Translations under genes and position numbers: made by a program
Shown here: piece after piece, positions 28,295 to 37,653 of the stretch
Numbering within the stretch: the stretch's first letter is position 1
How the letters are laid out: every line of letters begins with the position of its first letter
Assembly: GCA_963779765.1 (NCBI GenBank)
Contig: CAVZZP010000002.1
Span: forward strand, 1,488,001 to 1,552,000
DNA: 64,000 nt
Direction of reading: 5' to 3'
DNA from: Silicimonas sp963779765
GTDB lineage: Bacteria > Pseudomonadota > Alphaproteobacteria > Rhodobacterales > Rhodobacteraceae
The notes under the pieces: model-generated
Seen by the model: the letters and a program-made list of their open reading frames with translations, nothing else
The model's database searches: none
What the model was told of the DNA's origin: nothing

Positions 28295-28769
28295 TCAGCC
28301 GTGATCCTTCAGCAAGCGCTGCTTCTGGCGGTTCCAGTCGCGCTTCGCCTCGGTCTCTCGCTTGTCGTGAGTTCTTCTTGCCCTTGGCGATGCCAAGCTT
28401 CAGCTTGGCCATCCCGCGGTCGTTGAAATAAAGGAGAAGAGGCACAAGCGTCATGCCCTTGCGCTGCGTCGCATTCCACAGGGTTGCAAGCTGCTTGCGG
28501 GATACCAGAAGCTTGCGCCGCCGCCGGTCCTCGTGCCCGAACATCGCCTGGTCGTATGGCGCAATGTAGCTGTTGATGAGCCAAAGCTCGCCACTTTCGA
28601 CCGCCGCATAGCTTTCCGCGATATTCGACTGCCCGGTGCGCAGGGACTTCACCTCGGACCCCATGAGAATGATGCCGCACTCAAGGTCGTCATCGATGGC
28701 ATAGTCGTAGCGCGCTCGACGGTTGTCGGCGACGACCTTGAAGTTGGGGTTGTCCTTGGGCTTCGACAT
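28295..28769 (-). CDS. smpB: SsrA-binding protein SmpB, frameshifted near 28370
   Basis: The tmRNA-binding partner in ribosome rescue, 157 residues after correction. It contains DLECGIILMGSEVKSLRTGQSNI, the INSYIAPYDQAMF loop, and LLLYFNDRGMAKLKLGIAKGKKN. The C-terminal basic tail (HDKRETEAKRDWNRQKQRLL) lies in another frame; one extra base near 28370 breaks it. The ATG at 28769 gives the canonical MSKPKDN start. Loss of the C-terminal tail in a real cell would abolish tagging, so an error is likely. Confidence 0.9.
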
Positions 28770-28847
28770 GGTCGGGTCGAGATAAGGTCCGCTGCCCCGG
28801 CTGTCCAGTCGGTTGACGCGGGCCGCGGCCCTGCGAAGATGCCGCAC

Positions 28848-29282
28848 ATGCTGACGCAACTGGTTCTTGGAAGCCTCATCATCTTTCTCACAGTCGTCCT
28901 GTCCGCTGTGTCCTGGTGGGGGCTGGAACAGGTGCTGCTCCGGCTTCACCCCTGGGCGGTGCGGCCGCCGCACGGGCCGAAGCTGATCGTCGTCCTGACG
29001 CTTGCGCTGTCCTGGACCCTCGGGATGATGACCGTTTCGGTTTGGGTCTGGGCGCTGGCGCTGTATGCGCTACAGATTTTTGCCTCGTTCGAGGAGTCGA
29101 TCTACTTTTCGCTCGTCGCCTTCACGACACTCGGCTTCGGCGACATCCTCCTTCCGGTCGGGTGGCGTCTGCTGGGCGGCATGGCGGCGGCGAACGGGCT
29201 TCTGATGTTCGGTCTGCTGACTGCCATCATGGTCGAGACGCTGAGGGACACGCGCCAGAAGCAACGTGACAGGCGGCCTTAG
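28848..29282 (+). CDS. Ion-channel-like membrane protein (TxGFGD filter)
   Basis: A 144-residue protein with about four hydrophobic segments and the potassium-channel selectivity-filter-like TLGFGDILLP between the last two. It therefore resembles the two-helix pore module of voltage-independent K+ channels, preceded by two extra helices. No RCK/TrkA-N domain is attached. An ATG nine bases upstream (28839) would add three residues. It is divergent from smpB. Confidence 0.75.
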   Translation: MLTQLVLGSLIIFLTVVLSAVSWWGLEQVLLRLHPWAVRPPHGPKLIVVLTLALSWTLGMMTVSVWVWALALYALQIFASFEESIYFSLVAFTTLGFGDILLPVGWRLLGGMAAANGLLMFGLLTAIMVETLRDTRQKQRDRRP

Positions 29283-29283
29283 G

Positions 29284-30006
29284 TCACCAGTCGCCAAACG
29301 TCGTCTGCCAGAGGGTCAGCGCTGCGACCGCTGCCGTATCCGCCCTCAGGATGCGAGGGCCGAGAGACACGGCATGGGCGAAATCGAATTCATTCAGTCT
29401 CGACCGTTCCCTGTCCGAAAATCCGCCCTCGGGCCCGATGAGGACCGCCCAGGATCCTGTCGTCCTCGGAAGTGTTGCGTCCGATCCCGCCAGCCCCTCG
29501 TCGCAGAACATCAGGTTTCGGCCCGGCTGCCACGCCGCAAGCACCCGGTCGAGCCGGTCGATCTCGGCCACCTCGGGCACCCAGGTCGCGCCGCATTGTT
29601 CCGCCGCCTCGATGGCATGGGCCTGAAGCCGGTCGCGCCGCACCCTCTCGGAATTGGTGAAGTCCGTCTGCACGGGACAGAGCCGCGCCACGCCCATCTC
29701 GACGGCCTTCTCGACGATGAAGTCGGTCCTGGCCTTCTTGATCGGAGCGAACAGAAGCCAGACGTCAGGAGGCGCGCTCTGCTGACGCATCGGCGCGGAA
29801 CACTGTAGCGTCCCGCCCCTTTTACCCGCTTCGATGACCTGCGCGGCCCACTCGCCATCCAGCCCGTTGAAGAGAGCGACGGTGTCGCCCGTCGACAGCC
29901 GCATCACGCCGAAGAGATAATGCGCCTGGTCCCGTGACAGCGGAACCGATTGCCCCGCGCCCAAGGGGTGCTCTACATAGAGCCGGATTTTTGCGCCGCC
30001 CGCCAT
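29284..30006 (-). CDS. rsmE: 16S rRNA (uracil-1498-N3)-methyltransferase
   Basis: A 240-residue SPOUT-class methyltransferase that modifies U1498 of 16S rRNA. The conserved parts are RDQAHYLFGVMRLSTGD at the N-terminal PUA-like region, KARTDFIVEKAVEMGV, IGPEGGFSDRE, and the trefoil-knot loop SLGPRILRADTAA. It is divergent from ubiA with only 11 bases between starts, so the two probably share a bidirectional promoter. Length is normal for the family. Confidence 0.94.
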   Translation of the reverse strand: MAGGAKIRLYVEHPLGAGQSVPLSRDQAHYLFGVMRLSTGDTVALFNGLDGEWAAQVIEAGKRGGTLQCSAPMRQQSAPPDVWLLFAPIKKARTDFIVEKAVEMGVARLCPVQTDFTNSERVRRDRLQAHAIEAAEQCGATWVPEVAEIDRLDRVLAAWQPGRNLMFCDEGLAGSDATLPRTTGSWAVLIGPEGGFSDRERSRLNEFDFAHAVSLGPRILRADTAAVAALTLWQTTFGDW

Positions 30007-30017
30007 GAAGGGACCAT

Positions 30018-30983
30018 ATGACCGGCACCCGAGAGACGCCAGAGACCGGACAGGTCGCGGACGCCGTCGCCGGCAACTGGGTCGATCGCCTCGCCCCTGC
30101 CTGGTCGCGACCCTACCTGCGGCTGTCGCGCGCGGATCGCCCGATAGGGACATGGCTTCTCCTTCTGCCGTGCTGGTGGTCGCTGGCGCTGGCCTGCGTC
30201 ATGCTCGACCGCTTCACGACGGGCGACCTTTGGATCGGGATCGGCTGCGGTCTGGGGGCGTGGCTGATGCGCGGCGCGGGCTGCACCTGGAACGACATCA
30301 CCGACCGCGAGTTCGACGGACGGGTCGAGCGGACGCGGTCCCGACCGATCCCCTCCGGACAGGTCACGGTGCGGCAAGCGCTGGCGTGGATGGTGGTCCA
30401 GGCGCTTCTCGCTTTCGCGATCCTGCTCACCTTCAACGGTACCGCGATCGTCCTCGGCATCGCCTCGCTTGCCATCGTCTGCGTCTATCCCTTCGCCAAG
30501 CGGTTCACCTGGTGGCCGCAGGTCTTCCTGGGGCTCGCCTTCAACTGGGGCGCGCTTCTGGCCTGGGCGGCGGTGACGGGAGACCTTCAATGGCCCGCCC
30601 TTGCGCTTTACCTCGCCGGCATCGCCTGGACGCTGTTCTACGACACGATCTACGCGCACCAGGACAAGGAAGACGATGCCCTGATCGGGGTTAAGTCGAC
30701 CGCGCGCCTGTTCGGAGAAGATTCGCCGCGCTGGCTGCGCCGCTTTCTCGTGGCTGCCGTCAGCCTGATGGCTGCGGGCGTGATCCTCGCCCTGGCCCCC
30801 GCGACCAACGTGCTGACCCTGACGGTCGCTCTCGGCGGGGTGTGGGCTTTCGGCTGGCACCTCGCCTGGCAACTCGGCCGACTGGACATAGACGATCCGG
30901 AGCGGTGCCTGAGGTTGTTTCGCGCCAACCGGAACGCCGGGTTGATCCCCGTGCTGTTTCTCGCCGCAGCATCAGCGCTTTGA
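30018..30983 (+). CDS. ubiA: 4-hydroxybenzoate polyprenyltransferase
   Basis: A 321-residue integral-membrane prenyltransferase that attaches the polyprenyl chain to 4-hydroxybenzoate in ubiquinone biosynthesis. Both Asp-rich metal sites are visible: NDITDREFDGRV (about 94-105) and the second in YDTIYAHQDKEDDALIGVKS (about 214-233). About eight hydrophobic segments are seen. It fits the polyprenyl synthase in the window, which makes its substrate. RsmE is divergent. Confidence 0.95.
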   Translation: MTGTRETPETGQVADAVAGNWVDRLAPAWSRPYLRLSRADRPIGTWLLLLPCWWSLALACVMLDRFTTGDLWIGIGCGLGAWLMRGAGCTWNDITDREFDGRVERTRSRPIPSGQVTVRQALAWMVVQALLAFAILLTFNGTAIVLGIASLAIVCVYPFAKRFTWWPQVFLGLAFNWGALLAWAAVTGDLQWPALALYLAGIAWTLFYDTIYAHQDKEDDALIGVKSTARLFGEDSPRWLRRFLVAAVSLMAAGVILALAPATNVLTLTVALGGVWAFGWHLAWQLGRLDIDDPERCLRLFRANRNAGLIPVLFLAAASAL

Positions 30984-31018
30984 TTGCGCCCCTGCCGCGA
31001 GAGGCTTAACTAGGCGCC

Positions 31019-32959
31019 ATGACGGACAAACGGCCCAGACTGCGCACGCGCGCGATCCCCCATATGGTGGCGATCTGCATCGCTGCGGCGGGCTGCGTCG
31101 GCGTCGCCTTCTGGGCGCGCAGCCTGATCGAGGCCGAGGCTCTGACGGACGTCAGCCTCGTGCTGTCACAGGCGGGGCACGACTGGGCCGATGTAGATGT
31201 CGACGGCCTTCGGGTCACCCTGGCCGGCATCGCCCCGGACGAGGCAACGCGGTTCGCGGCGCTCTCCTCAGCCGGAAGCGTGGTCGATGCATCCCGACTG
31301 ATTGACCAGATGCAGGTCGCCGCCGCCGCCGCGATCCGGCCGCCCGACTTCTCGATCGAGGTCTTGAAGAACGACGATGGCATTTCCCTGATCGGTCTCG
31401 TCCCGCTTGAATTGAGCCCGGAGACGATCGTGGAGCGGGTGCGCGCCATGGGGGGCGGGGCAAACGTGGCCGACCTTCTGGAAAGCGCCGATTTCGCACC
31501 GCCGCCGGGATGGGAGGAGGCCCTGTCCTTCGGAATCGAGGCGCTGGACAACCTGCCGCGGTCGAAGGTGTCGATCACGCCCGCGAGCGTCGCGATCACC
31601 GCCGTTGCGCGGACGCCCGAAGACAAGACCAAGCTGGAACGGCAGCTCAACCGCGAGGCGCCCGCCGGGCTGGACCTCGTCCTGCACATCTCGGCGCCGC
31701 GACCCGTCGTCGCTCCCTATACGCTTCGGTTCCTGATCGACGAGGCGGGTGCCCGTTTCGACGCCTGTACAGCGAATTCGGAAGAAGGCCGGAATGCCAT
31801 CCTCGCCGCCGCCGCCGAGGCTGGTCTGAGCGGCACCGTCGACTGCGTCCTGGGACTGGGCACACCGTCCACGCGGTGGAGCGAGGCGGCCGTCGCGGGC
31901 ATTCGCGCAGTGCAGACGCTAGGGTCAGGAACTTTGACGATCTCGAACGCCGATGTTTCGCTGGTTGGAACCCAAGGCACGCCTCAGGGCGAGTTCGACG
32001 ATGCGGCGGCCGACCTGGACGCCGCGTTACCGCCGGTCTTCTCGCTGTCGGCATTCCTTCCCGAACCGCCCGAACAGCAGGCCGAGGGCGCCTCAGCGCC
32101 CGCAGAGTTCTCGGCAACCCTTTCGCCCGAAGGCCAGCTTCAGATGCGCGGACGGCTCGCCGACGAGCAGACCCGGGCATCGGTCCAGAGCTTCGCCGCA
32201 GCGCGCTTCGGTGCGTCGAAGGTCCAGCTTGCGACCCGGATCGACGACGACGTGCCGGCTGGCTGGCCGAACCGCGTTCTCGCCGCGCTCGATGCGTTTC
32301 GCTACCTCCACAACGGCACGCTGACCGTTACAGAGAAGACACTCCGCATTTCCGGCAAGACCGGACGGACGAACGCACAGGCGGACATGGCGCGCATTCT
32401 CTCGGACCGGCTGCCCGAGGGGGCGACTTACAACCTCGACGTGGCCTACTCCGAGGAGCTTGACCCGCTGGCTGCTCTGCCGACCCCTGAAGAGTGCATC
32501 CAGATGATCCAGGAAGCAGGGAACAAGCGGAAGATCACCTTCGAACCGTCATCGTCCGACATCGACCGCGATGCCGTCGCCACCGTCGATGCCATCGCGG
32601 ACATCCTCCGCGATTGCCGGGACACGCCGATCGAGATCGGGGGGTTCACCGACAGTCAGGGCCGCGAGACGATGAACCAGCAGCTCAGCCAGGCCCGCGC
32701 CGACGCGGTGCTGAACGCCATCATGGCGCGGCGTGTCCTGACGTCGAACCTGCGCGCGCGCGGATACGGTGAAGACCAGCCGATCGCCGACAACGAAACA
32801 GAAGCCGGACGCGAAGCCAATCGCCGGATCGAGTTCCGGCTGATCGACCCGAACGAGCCTGACGAGCCCGAGGTTCCTGCCGAAGACAGCGCGGACGCGG
32901 ACGAAGCGGATACGGCGGATGAAGGTTCGGCGGACGAGGCAGAGGAGACGACGGAATGA
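31019..32959 (+). CDS. OmpA-family envelope protein
   Basis: A 646-residue envelope protein. It has a short basic N terminus and one hydrophobic segment (about 13-33), which is a membrane anchor or uncleaved signal. Repeated BON-like domains follow, with recurring VTLAGIAPDE- and VSITPASVAIT-type strands. The C-terminal OmpA peptidoglycan-binding domain (about 500-610) contains the signature IGGFTDSQGRETMNQQLSQARA and RGYGEDQPIADN. The tail is acidic and rich in Glu/Asp/Ala. It overlaps the next gene by four bases and probably links membrane to peptidoglycan. Confidence 0.88.
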   Translation: MTDKRPRLRTRAIPHMVAICIAAAGCVGVAFWARSLIEAEALTDVSLVLSQAGHDWADVDVDGLRVTLAGIAPDEATRFAALSSAGSVVDASRLIDQMQVAAAAAIRPPDFSIEVLKNDDGISLIGLVPLELSPETIVERVRAMGGGANVADLLESADFAPPPGWEEALSFGIEALDNLPRSKVSITPASVAITAVARTPEDKTKLERQLNREAPAGLDLVLHISAPRPVVAPYTLRFLIDEAGARFDACTANSEEGRNAILAAAAEAGLSGTVDCVLGLGTPSTRWSEAAVAGIRAVQTLGSGTLTISNADVSLVGTQGTPQGEFDDAAADLDAALPPVFSLSAFLPEPPEQQAEGASAPAEFSATLSPEGQLQMRGRLADEQTRASVQSFAAARFGASKVQLATRIDDDVPAGWPNRVLAALDAFRYLHNGTLTVTEKTLRISGKTGRTNAQADMARILSDRLPEGATYNLDVAYSEELDPLAALPTPEECIQMIQEAGNKRKITFEPSSSDIDRDAVATVDAIADILRDCRDTPIEIGGFTDSQGRETMNQQLSQARADAVLNAIMARRVLTSNLRARGYGEDQPIADNETEAGREANRRIEFRLIDPNEPDEPEVPAEDSADADEADTADEGSADEAEETTE

Positions 32960-33282
32960 ATGGTCCCGAGTTCATCGCGGCGACGGCCGGGATCCTTTTC
33001 ATGGCCTTTCTCGCCGGATGGTTCACCCACTGGGTGATCTCGCGGATCACGCGCGTCACCCGTTCGGACATGGACGACCTCGACCGCATGGCGCAGGAGC
33101 TTCACCAGGCCGAGGAAGAGCGCGACCAGACCATTTCGTATTTCCAGCAGCGCGAGGCCGAGCTGACCAACAAGCTGAGCCAGACCGAGGCCGAGCTGCG
33201 GGCGGCGATGGAAGGTCTGCGCGATGCGCGCCACGAGGCCGAGGACCTGCGCGCCTACGTCGAGCGCGTGAATCAGGGCTGA
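32956..33282 (+). CDS. Single-helix membrane protein with coiled coil
   Basis: A 108-residue protein with one N-terminal membrane helix (about 5-27) and a long charged region, likely coiled coil (about 40-105), with repeated E/Q-rich heptads (DRMAQELHQAEEERDQTIS). It overlaps the OmpA gene by ATGA, so the two are probably partners. I do not recognise a named family. A structural or anchoring role at the envelope is inferred. Confidence 0.75.
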   Translation: MNGPEFIAATAGILFMAFLAGWFTHWVISRITRVTRSDMDDLDRMAQELHQAEEERDQTISYFQQREAELTNKLSQTEAELRAAMEGLRDARHEAEDLRAYVERVNQG

Positions 33283-33297
33283 CGCGCCCTGCCCCGA

Positions 33298-33735
33298 TCA
33301 GGCCAGAAGCCGCGCGATCCGCTCTACCCCGAAGATGTAACCCTGGATGCCGCAGCCCGCGATGACGGCATCGGCGCGCAGCGAGACATACGAGTGGTGG
33401 CGAAAGCTTTCGCGCTTGTGGACGTTCGAGATGTGAACCTCGATCACCGGACCCTCGAAGGTGTGCAGCGCGTCCAGGATGGCGACGGACGTATGCGTAT
33501 AGGCGCCCGGATTGATGACGATCCCGGCCGCCGCCTCGCGCGCTTCGTGGATGAAGTCGACGATTCCGCCCTCATGGTTCGACTGCCGAAGATCGATCGA
33601 GAGCCCGTGCGGCTCGGCGGCGGCGGCGCAGAGGCGCCTAACGTCGTCCAGCGTATCGGACCCGTAGATCTCGGGCTGGCGCTTGCCCAGAAGGTTCAGG
33701 TTGGGACCGTTCAGGATGAAGATCGTCTTGCTCAT
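33298..33735 (-). CDS. aroQ: 3-dehydroquinate dehydratase, type II
   Basis: A 145-residue shikimate-pathway dehydratase of the type II family. Motifs are ILNGPNLNLLGKRQPEIYG (with Asn and the catalytic Tyr), QSNHEGGIVDFIHEA, INPGAYTHTSVAI and EVHISNVHKRESFRHHSY. Length is normal. It is convergent with the coiled-coil gene with 15 bases between. Confidence 0.96.
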   Translation of the reverse strand: MSKTIFILNGPNLNLLGKRQPEIYGSDTLDDVRRLCAAAAEPHGLSIDLRQSNHEGGIVDFIHEAREAAAGIVINPGAYTHTSVAILDALHTFEGPVIEVHISNVHKRESFRHHSYVSLRADAVIAGCGIQGYIFGVERIARLLA

Positions 33736-33800
33736 GGCCGAGGCTTAGCGCAGGCCCTGCGCCCTGCACAGGGAGGACATGACGAAAAGGCGCACGGGTG

Positions 33801-34154
33801 TCACTTCAGCGCGACGGGATGCCGGGCCTCACCCCAGCCGTCCCGCGTCGTGCGCGCTTCGACATAGACCGTCGCGACGCCGTCCGGGATCGCCACGCCC
33901 GAAAGCGACCGGGTGAAGGGCTGCTCGTCGACGTGAGGATGCAAAAGCACTCTTGCCCCAAGTTCGGTGCCGTCCTCGGTCACGATCCGCCAACCGTCGG
34001 CATAGTCGTCCCATCCCGCGTCGGTGTGAGACAAAGTCACCTCGAACGTCCAAGTCGCGTCCGATCTCGAGGCCGTGGCACCTTCGATGACGGCGTCGTC
34101 GGCGAAGGCCGCGGTGGGCAGCAAGACGAGGAGAAGGAGACGTCGCATCGGCAT
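33801..34154 (-). CDS. Secreted hypothetical protein
   Basis: A 117-residue protein with a clear signal peptide (MPMRRLLLLVLLPTAAFA, cleavage about 18). The mature part is likely beta-rich, with WTFEVTLSHTDAGWDDYADGW and LGARVLLHPHVDEQPF. It contains no cysteines. Not recognised as a named family; a periplasmic Ig-like or lectin-like fold is possible. It is divergent from gyrB. Confidence 0.7.
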   Translation of the reverse strand: MPMRRLLLLVLLPTAAFADDAVIEGATASRSDATWTFEVTLSHTDAGWDDYADGWRIVTEDGTELGARVLLHPHVDEQPFTRSLSGVAIPDGVATVYVEARTTRDGWGEARHPVALK

Positions 34155-34233
34155 ATTCTAGCAGGTCCCGAAAGCCTGCGGGGACACGCCTGCGTGACTC
34201 TCGGCCGCGCCTACCAAATCTGGTGGCGTGCGC

Positions 34234-34262
34234 GTGACAATGCCGGTCAAAACGACTATATT
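34234..34262 (+). promoter_or_regulatory. Candidate gyrB promoter
   Basis: GTGACA (34234-34239) and TATATT (34257-34262) are separated by exactly 17 bases, ending 29 bases before the gyrB ATG. The AT-rich TATATTTACAAGG stretch stands out against the GC-rich surroundings. Confidence 0.55.
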
Positions 34263-34291
34263 TACAAGGAAAAATACAAGGGACGAACGGC

Positions 34292-36709
34292 ATGGCAGAG
34301 GCCGCACCGGCGCGGGAAGAGTATGGCGCCGATTCCATCAAGGTTCTCAGAGGGTTGGAGGCGGTTCGAAAGCGCCCCGGCATGTATATCGGCGACACCG
34401 ACGACGGCTCGGGCCTGCACCATATGGTCTACGAGTGCGTCGACAACGGTATCGACGAGGCGCTCGCGGGTCACGCGGACCATGTGACGGTCACGGTTCA
34501 TGCCGACGACAGCGTCTCGGTCTCGGACAATGGCCGCGGTATCCCGGTCGATGTGCACCAGGAAGAGGGCGTCTCGGCGGCCGAGGTCATCATGACCCAA
34601 CTCCACGCGGGCGGAAAGTTCGACCAGAACAGCTACAAGGTGTCGGGCGGCCTCCACGGCGTCGGCGTGTCGGTGGTCAACGCGCTCTCGGAATGGCTGG
34701 AGCTGCGCATCTGGCGGAACGGCAAGGAACACTATGCCCGTTTCGAGGGTGGCTTCACCGTCGAGCACCTGCGCGTCGTCGGCGACGCCAACGGCCGCAA
34801 GGGAACCGAGGTCCGCTTCCTCGCCTCGACGAAAACCTTCTCGAACCTCGACTATGTCTACAAGACGCTGGAAAACCGCCTGCGTGAGCTTGCCTTCCTC
34901 AACTCTGGCGTCCGCATCAAGCTGCGGGACGAGCGTCACGGCGAGCCGATGGAAAGCGAGTTCTTCTATGACGGCGGAGTACGCGAGTTCGTCCGCTATC
35001 TCGACCGCTCGAAGACGCCGCTGATCGAAGAGCCGATCTTCATCATCGGCGAACGCGACGGGATCACCGTCGAGGTCGCCATGTGGTGGAACGACGGCTA
35101 TCACGAAAACGTCCTTCCGTTCACGAACAACATTCCTCAGCGCGACGGCGGCACGCACCTAGCCGGATTCCGCGGGGCCCTGACCCGCACGCTCAACCAC
35201 TATGCCGGCCAGTCCGGCGCGGCGCGGCGCGAGAAGATCAGCTTCACCGGCGACGACGCGCGTGAAGGCCTGACCTGCGTGCTGTCGGTGAAGGTCCCGG
35301 ATCCCAAGTTCAGTTCGCAGACCAAGGACAAGCTGGTCTCCTCGGAAGTCCGGCCCGCGGTTGAAGGCTTGATGAACGAGAAGCTGTCGGAGTGGTTCGA
35401 AGAGAACCCCGGTCCTGCCAAGATGATCGTCTCGAAGATCGTCGAGGCCGCGCTTGCCCGCGAGGCAGCCCGCAAGGCGCGCGAGATGACTCGCAAGAAG
35501 TCCTCGCTGGATATCGCCTCGCTGCCCGGCAAGCTGGCCGACTGCCAGGAGAAAGAGCCCGAGAAGCGCGAGATCTTCCTCGTCGAGGGCGACAGCGCCG
35601 GCGGGTCCGCAAAGCAGGGTCGCGCTCGTCTCAACCAGGCGGTTCTCCCCTTGCGCGGCAAGATCCTGAACGTCGAGCGTGCGCGCTTCGACCGTATGTT
35701 GGGAAGCCAGGAGATCGGCACGCTGATCACCGCACTTGGCACCGGCATCGGCCGCGACGAGTTCGACATTTCGAAGCTGCGGTACCACAAGATCGTCATC
35801 ATGACGGATGCCGACGTCGACGGGGCACACATCCGCACCCTGCTTCTGACGTTCTTCTTCCGCCAGATGCCCCAGGTCATCGACGGGGGCTTTCTCTACA
35901 TCGCGCAGCCGCCGCTGTACAAGGTCAGCCGCGGCAAGTCCGAGGTCTATCTCAAGGACCAGGCCGCGCTGGACGACTACCTGATCGAGATGGGCGTCGA
36001 GGGCGCGATCCTGAAGCTGGGCTCAGGCGAAGAGATCACGGGTCAGGATCTTCTGCGCGTTGTCGAGGAGGCGCGGCAGGTGAAGCGCGTCATCCAATCC
36101 TTCCCGACGCATTACCCGTCTTCGATCCTCGAGCAGTCTGCAATCGCGGGCGCATTCCGCAGCGGACAGGTCGACAGCGACCTCCAGGGCACGGCGCAGG
36201 CCATCGCCGATCGCCTGGATCTCATCGCGGTCGAGTACGAGCGCGGGTGGCAGGGCCGGATCACCCAGGATCACGGAATCCGCCTCGCCCGCTCGCTTCG
36301 GGGGGTCGAAGAGGTCCGGACGCTGGACGGGCCCATCCTCCGCTCCGGCGAAGCTCGAAGGCTCGGAAGCTTTACGAAAGCCCTGACCGAGACCTACGCC
36401 CGGCCCGCAAAGCTTGTCCGTCGCGACCGCGAGAACCTGGTCCACGGTCCCCTGTCCCTGCTCGACACGATCCTCGAGGAGGGTGAGAAAGGCCTCACCC
36501 TTCAGCGCTACAAGGGTCTGGGCGAGATGAACCCCGGTCAGTTGTGGGAAACGACGCTGGACCCCGAGGCGCGGACGCTGCTTCAGGTCAAGGTCGACGA
36601 CCTCGCCGAGGCCGACGATCTGTTCACCAAGCTGATGGGCGACGTGGTGGAACCACGGCGCGAGTTCATCCAGCAGAACGCTCTTTCGGTCGAGAATCTG
36701 GACACCTGA
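34292..36709 (+). CDS. gyrB: DNA gyrase subunit B
   Basis: An 805-residue ATPase subunit of DNA gyrase. Motifs run in the usual order: GHKL ATPase (EYGADSIKVLRGLEAVRKR, VDNGIDEALAGHA, GGLHGVGVSVVNALS), transducer with the SGAARREKISF loop, and TOPRIM (VEGDSAGGSAKQGR, and DADVDGAHIRTLLLTF). The C-terminal RYKGLGEMNPGQLWETTLDPEAR is intact. It is on the opposite strand to dnaA/dnaN/recF and about 20 kb from recF. Confidence 0.98.
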   Translation: MAEAAPAREEYGADSIKVLRGLEAVRKRPGMYIGDTDDGSGLHHMVYECVDNGIDEALAGHADHVTVTVHADDSVSVSDNGRGIPVDVHQEEGVSAAEVIMTQLHAGGKFDQNSYKVSGGLHGVGVSVVNALSEWLELRIWRNGKEHYARFEGGFTVEHLRVVGDANGRKGTEVRFLASTKTFSNLDYVYKTLENRLRELAFLNSGVRIKLRDERHGEPMESEFFYDGGVREFVRYLDRSKTPLIEEPIFIIGERDGITVEVAMWWNDGYHENVLPFTNNIPQRDGGTHLAGFRGALTRTLNHYAGQSGAARREKISFTGDDAREGLTCVLSVKVPDPKFSSQTKDKLVSSEVRPAVEGLMNEKLSEWFEENPGPAKMIVSKIVEAALAREAARKAREMTRKKSSLDIASLPGKLADCQEKEPEKREIFLVEGDSAGGSAKQGRARLNQAVLPLRGKILNVERARFDRMLGSQEIGTLITALGTGIGRDEFDISKLRYHKIVIMTDADVDGAHIRTLLLTFFFRQMPQVIDGGFLYIAQPPLYKVSRGKSEVYLKDQAALDDYLIEMGVEGAILKLGSGEEITGQDLLRVVEEARQVKRVIQSFPTHYPSSILEQSAIAGAFRSGQVDSDLQGTAQAIADRLDLIAVEYERGWQGRITQDHGIRLARSLRGVEEVRTLDGPILRSGEARRLGSFTKALTETYARPAKLVRRDRENLVHGPLSLLDTILEEGEKGLTLQRYKGLGEMNPGQLWETTLDPEARTLLQVKVDDLAEADDLFTKLMGDVVEPRREFIQQNALSVENLDT

Positions 36710-36731
36710 AGCGGCTCTGAAGGACACGCGC

Positions 36732-37646
36732 ATGACCGATGCGGTCCCGGACATCCTCGCCATCGGCGAGCCGCTGATCGAGATGGTGCGCCTCCCTCAG
36801 TCGATCGAAGGACGGCCTGCCTTCGTTCAGGGCTTCGGCGGCGACACCTCGACCGCGATGATCGCAGCCGCCCGACAGAAGGGGCGGACGGGATACATCT
36901 CGGCGGTCGGCGACGACATGTTCGGGCAAGCGATGCTGGCGCTCTGGGACCGTGAGGGCGTCGACCGCTCGGGCATTCGCGTCCGTTCCGGCGATCCGAC
37001 CGGCGTGTGCTTCATCGACCCCGATCCGGCCGGACGACGGTTCACCTATGCCCGCAGGGGTTCGGCAGCGAGCCTCTTCACGCCGGAGGATTTGCCGGAA
37101 GACCTGCTCCGGGGCGCGAAGATCCTCCACGTCTCGGGCATCTCGATGGCCATCAGCGCGACGATGCGCGCTGCCGTGTTCCGCGCCGTCGACGTGGCGC
37201 GAGAGGCCGGTGTTCGCGTCTCGCTCGACGTGAACTTCCGTCCCGCGCTCTGGCCGCGGGAGGCTGCGTCGGAAGCGATCCTGCGCGTGGCACAGCGAGC
37301 CGACATCGTCTTTCCCTCGGACGACGAGATGGCTCTCTTGTGGGACCTTTCCGAGCCCCATGACATCGCCAGCCGCTTCCTCGACCTCGGCGCTGGTATC
37401 GTCGCGGTGAAGCAGGGTGCCAAGGGCGTCTATCTCGCTAAGCCGAGCAAAGCTCTCCACATCGACGCCGCCCCGTCGACGCCCGTCGATTCCGCCGGGG
37501 CGGGCGACAGCTTTGCCGGGGCGTTCCTGGCTTGGCTCGTCGAGACGTCAGACCCCGAACGGGCGGCGCGTGAAGCGGTGAGGGTCGCCGCCGGAACCGT
37601 GGGCGGCCTCGGCGCTGTCGAGCCGATACCCCGCCGCGCGGACTGA
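36732..37646 (+). CDS. PfkB-family sugar kinase (2-keto-3-deoxygluconate kinase-like)
   Basis: A 304-residue ribokinase-fold kinase. Motifs are GFGGDTSTAMIAAARQKGRTG near the N terminus and DSAGAGDSFAGAFLAW (anion-hole glycines and catalytic Asp, about 253). The first part resembles KdgK (LAIGEPLIEMVR, DPAGRRFTYARRGSAASLF). It lies 22 bases after gyrB on the same strand. The sugar is likely 2-keto-3-deoxygluconate but this is inferred from sequence resemblance. Confidence 0.87.
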   Translation: MTDAVPDILAIGEPLIEMVRLPQSIEGRPAFVQGFGGDTSTAMIAAARQKGRTGYISAVGDDMFGQAMLALWDREGVDRSGIRVRSGDPTGVCFIDPDPAGRRFTYARRGSAASLFTPEDLPEDLLRGAKILHVSGISMAISATMRAAVFRAVDVAREAGVRVSLDVNFRPALWPREAASEAILRVAQRADIVFPSDDEMALLWDLSEPHDIASRFLDLGAGIVAVKQGAKGVYLAKPSKALHIDAAPSTPVDSAGAGDSFAGAFLAWLVETSDPERAAREAVRVAAGTVGGLGAVEPIPRRAD

Positions 37647-37653
37647 TCCGCGC

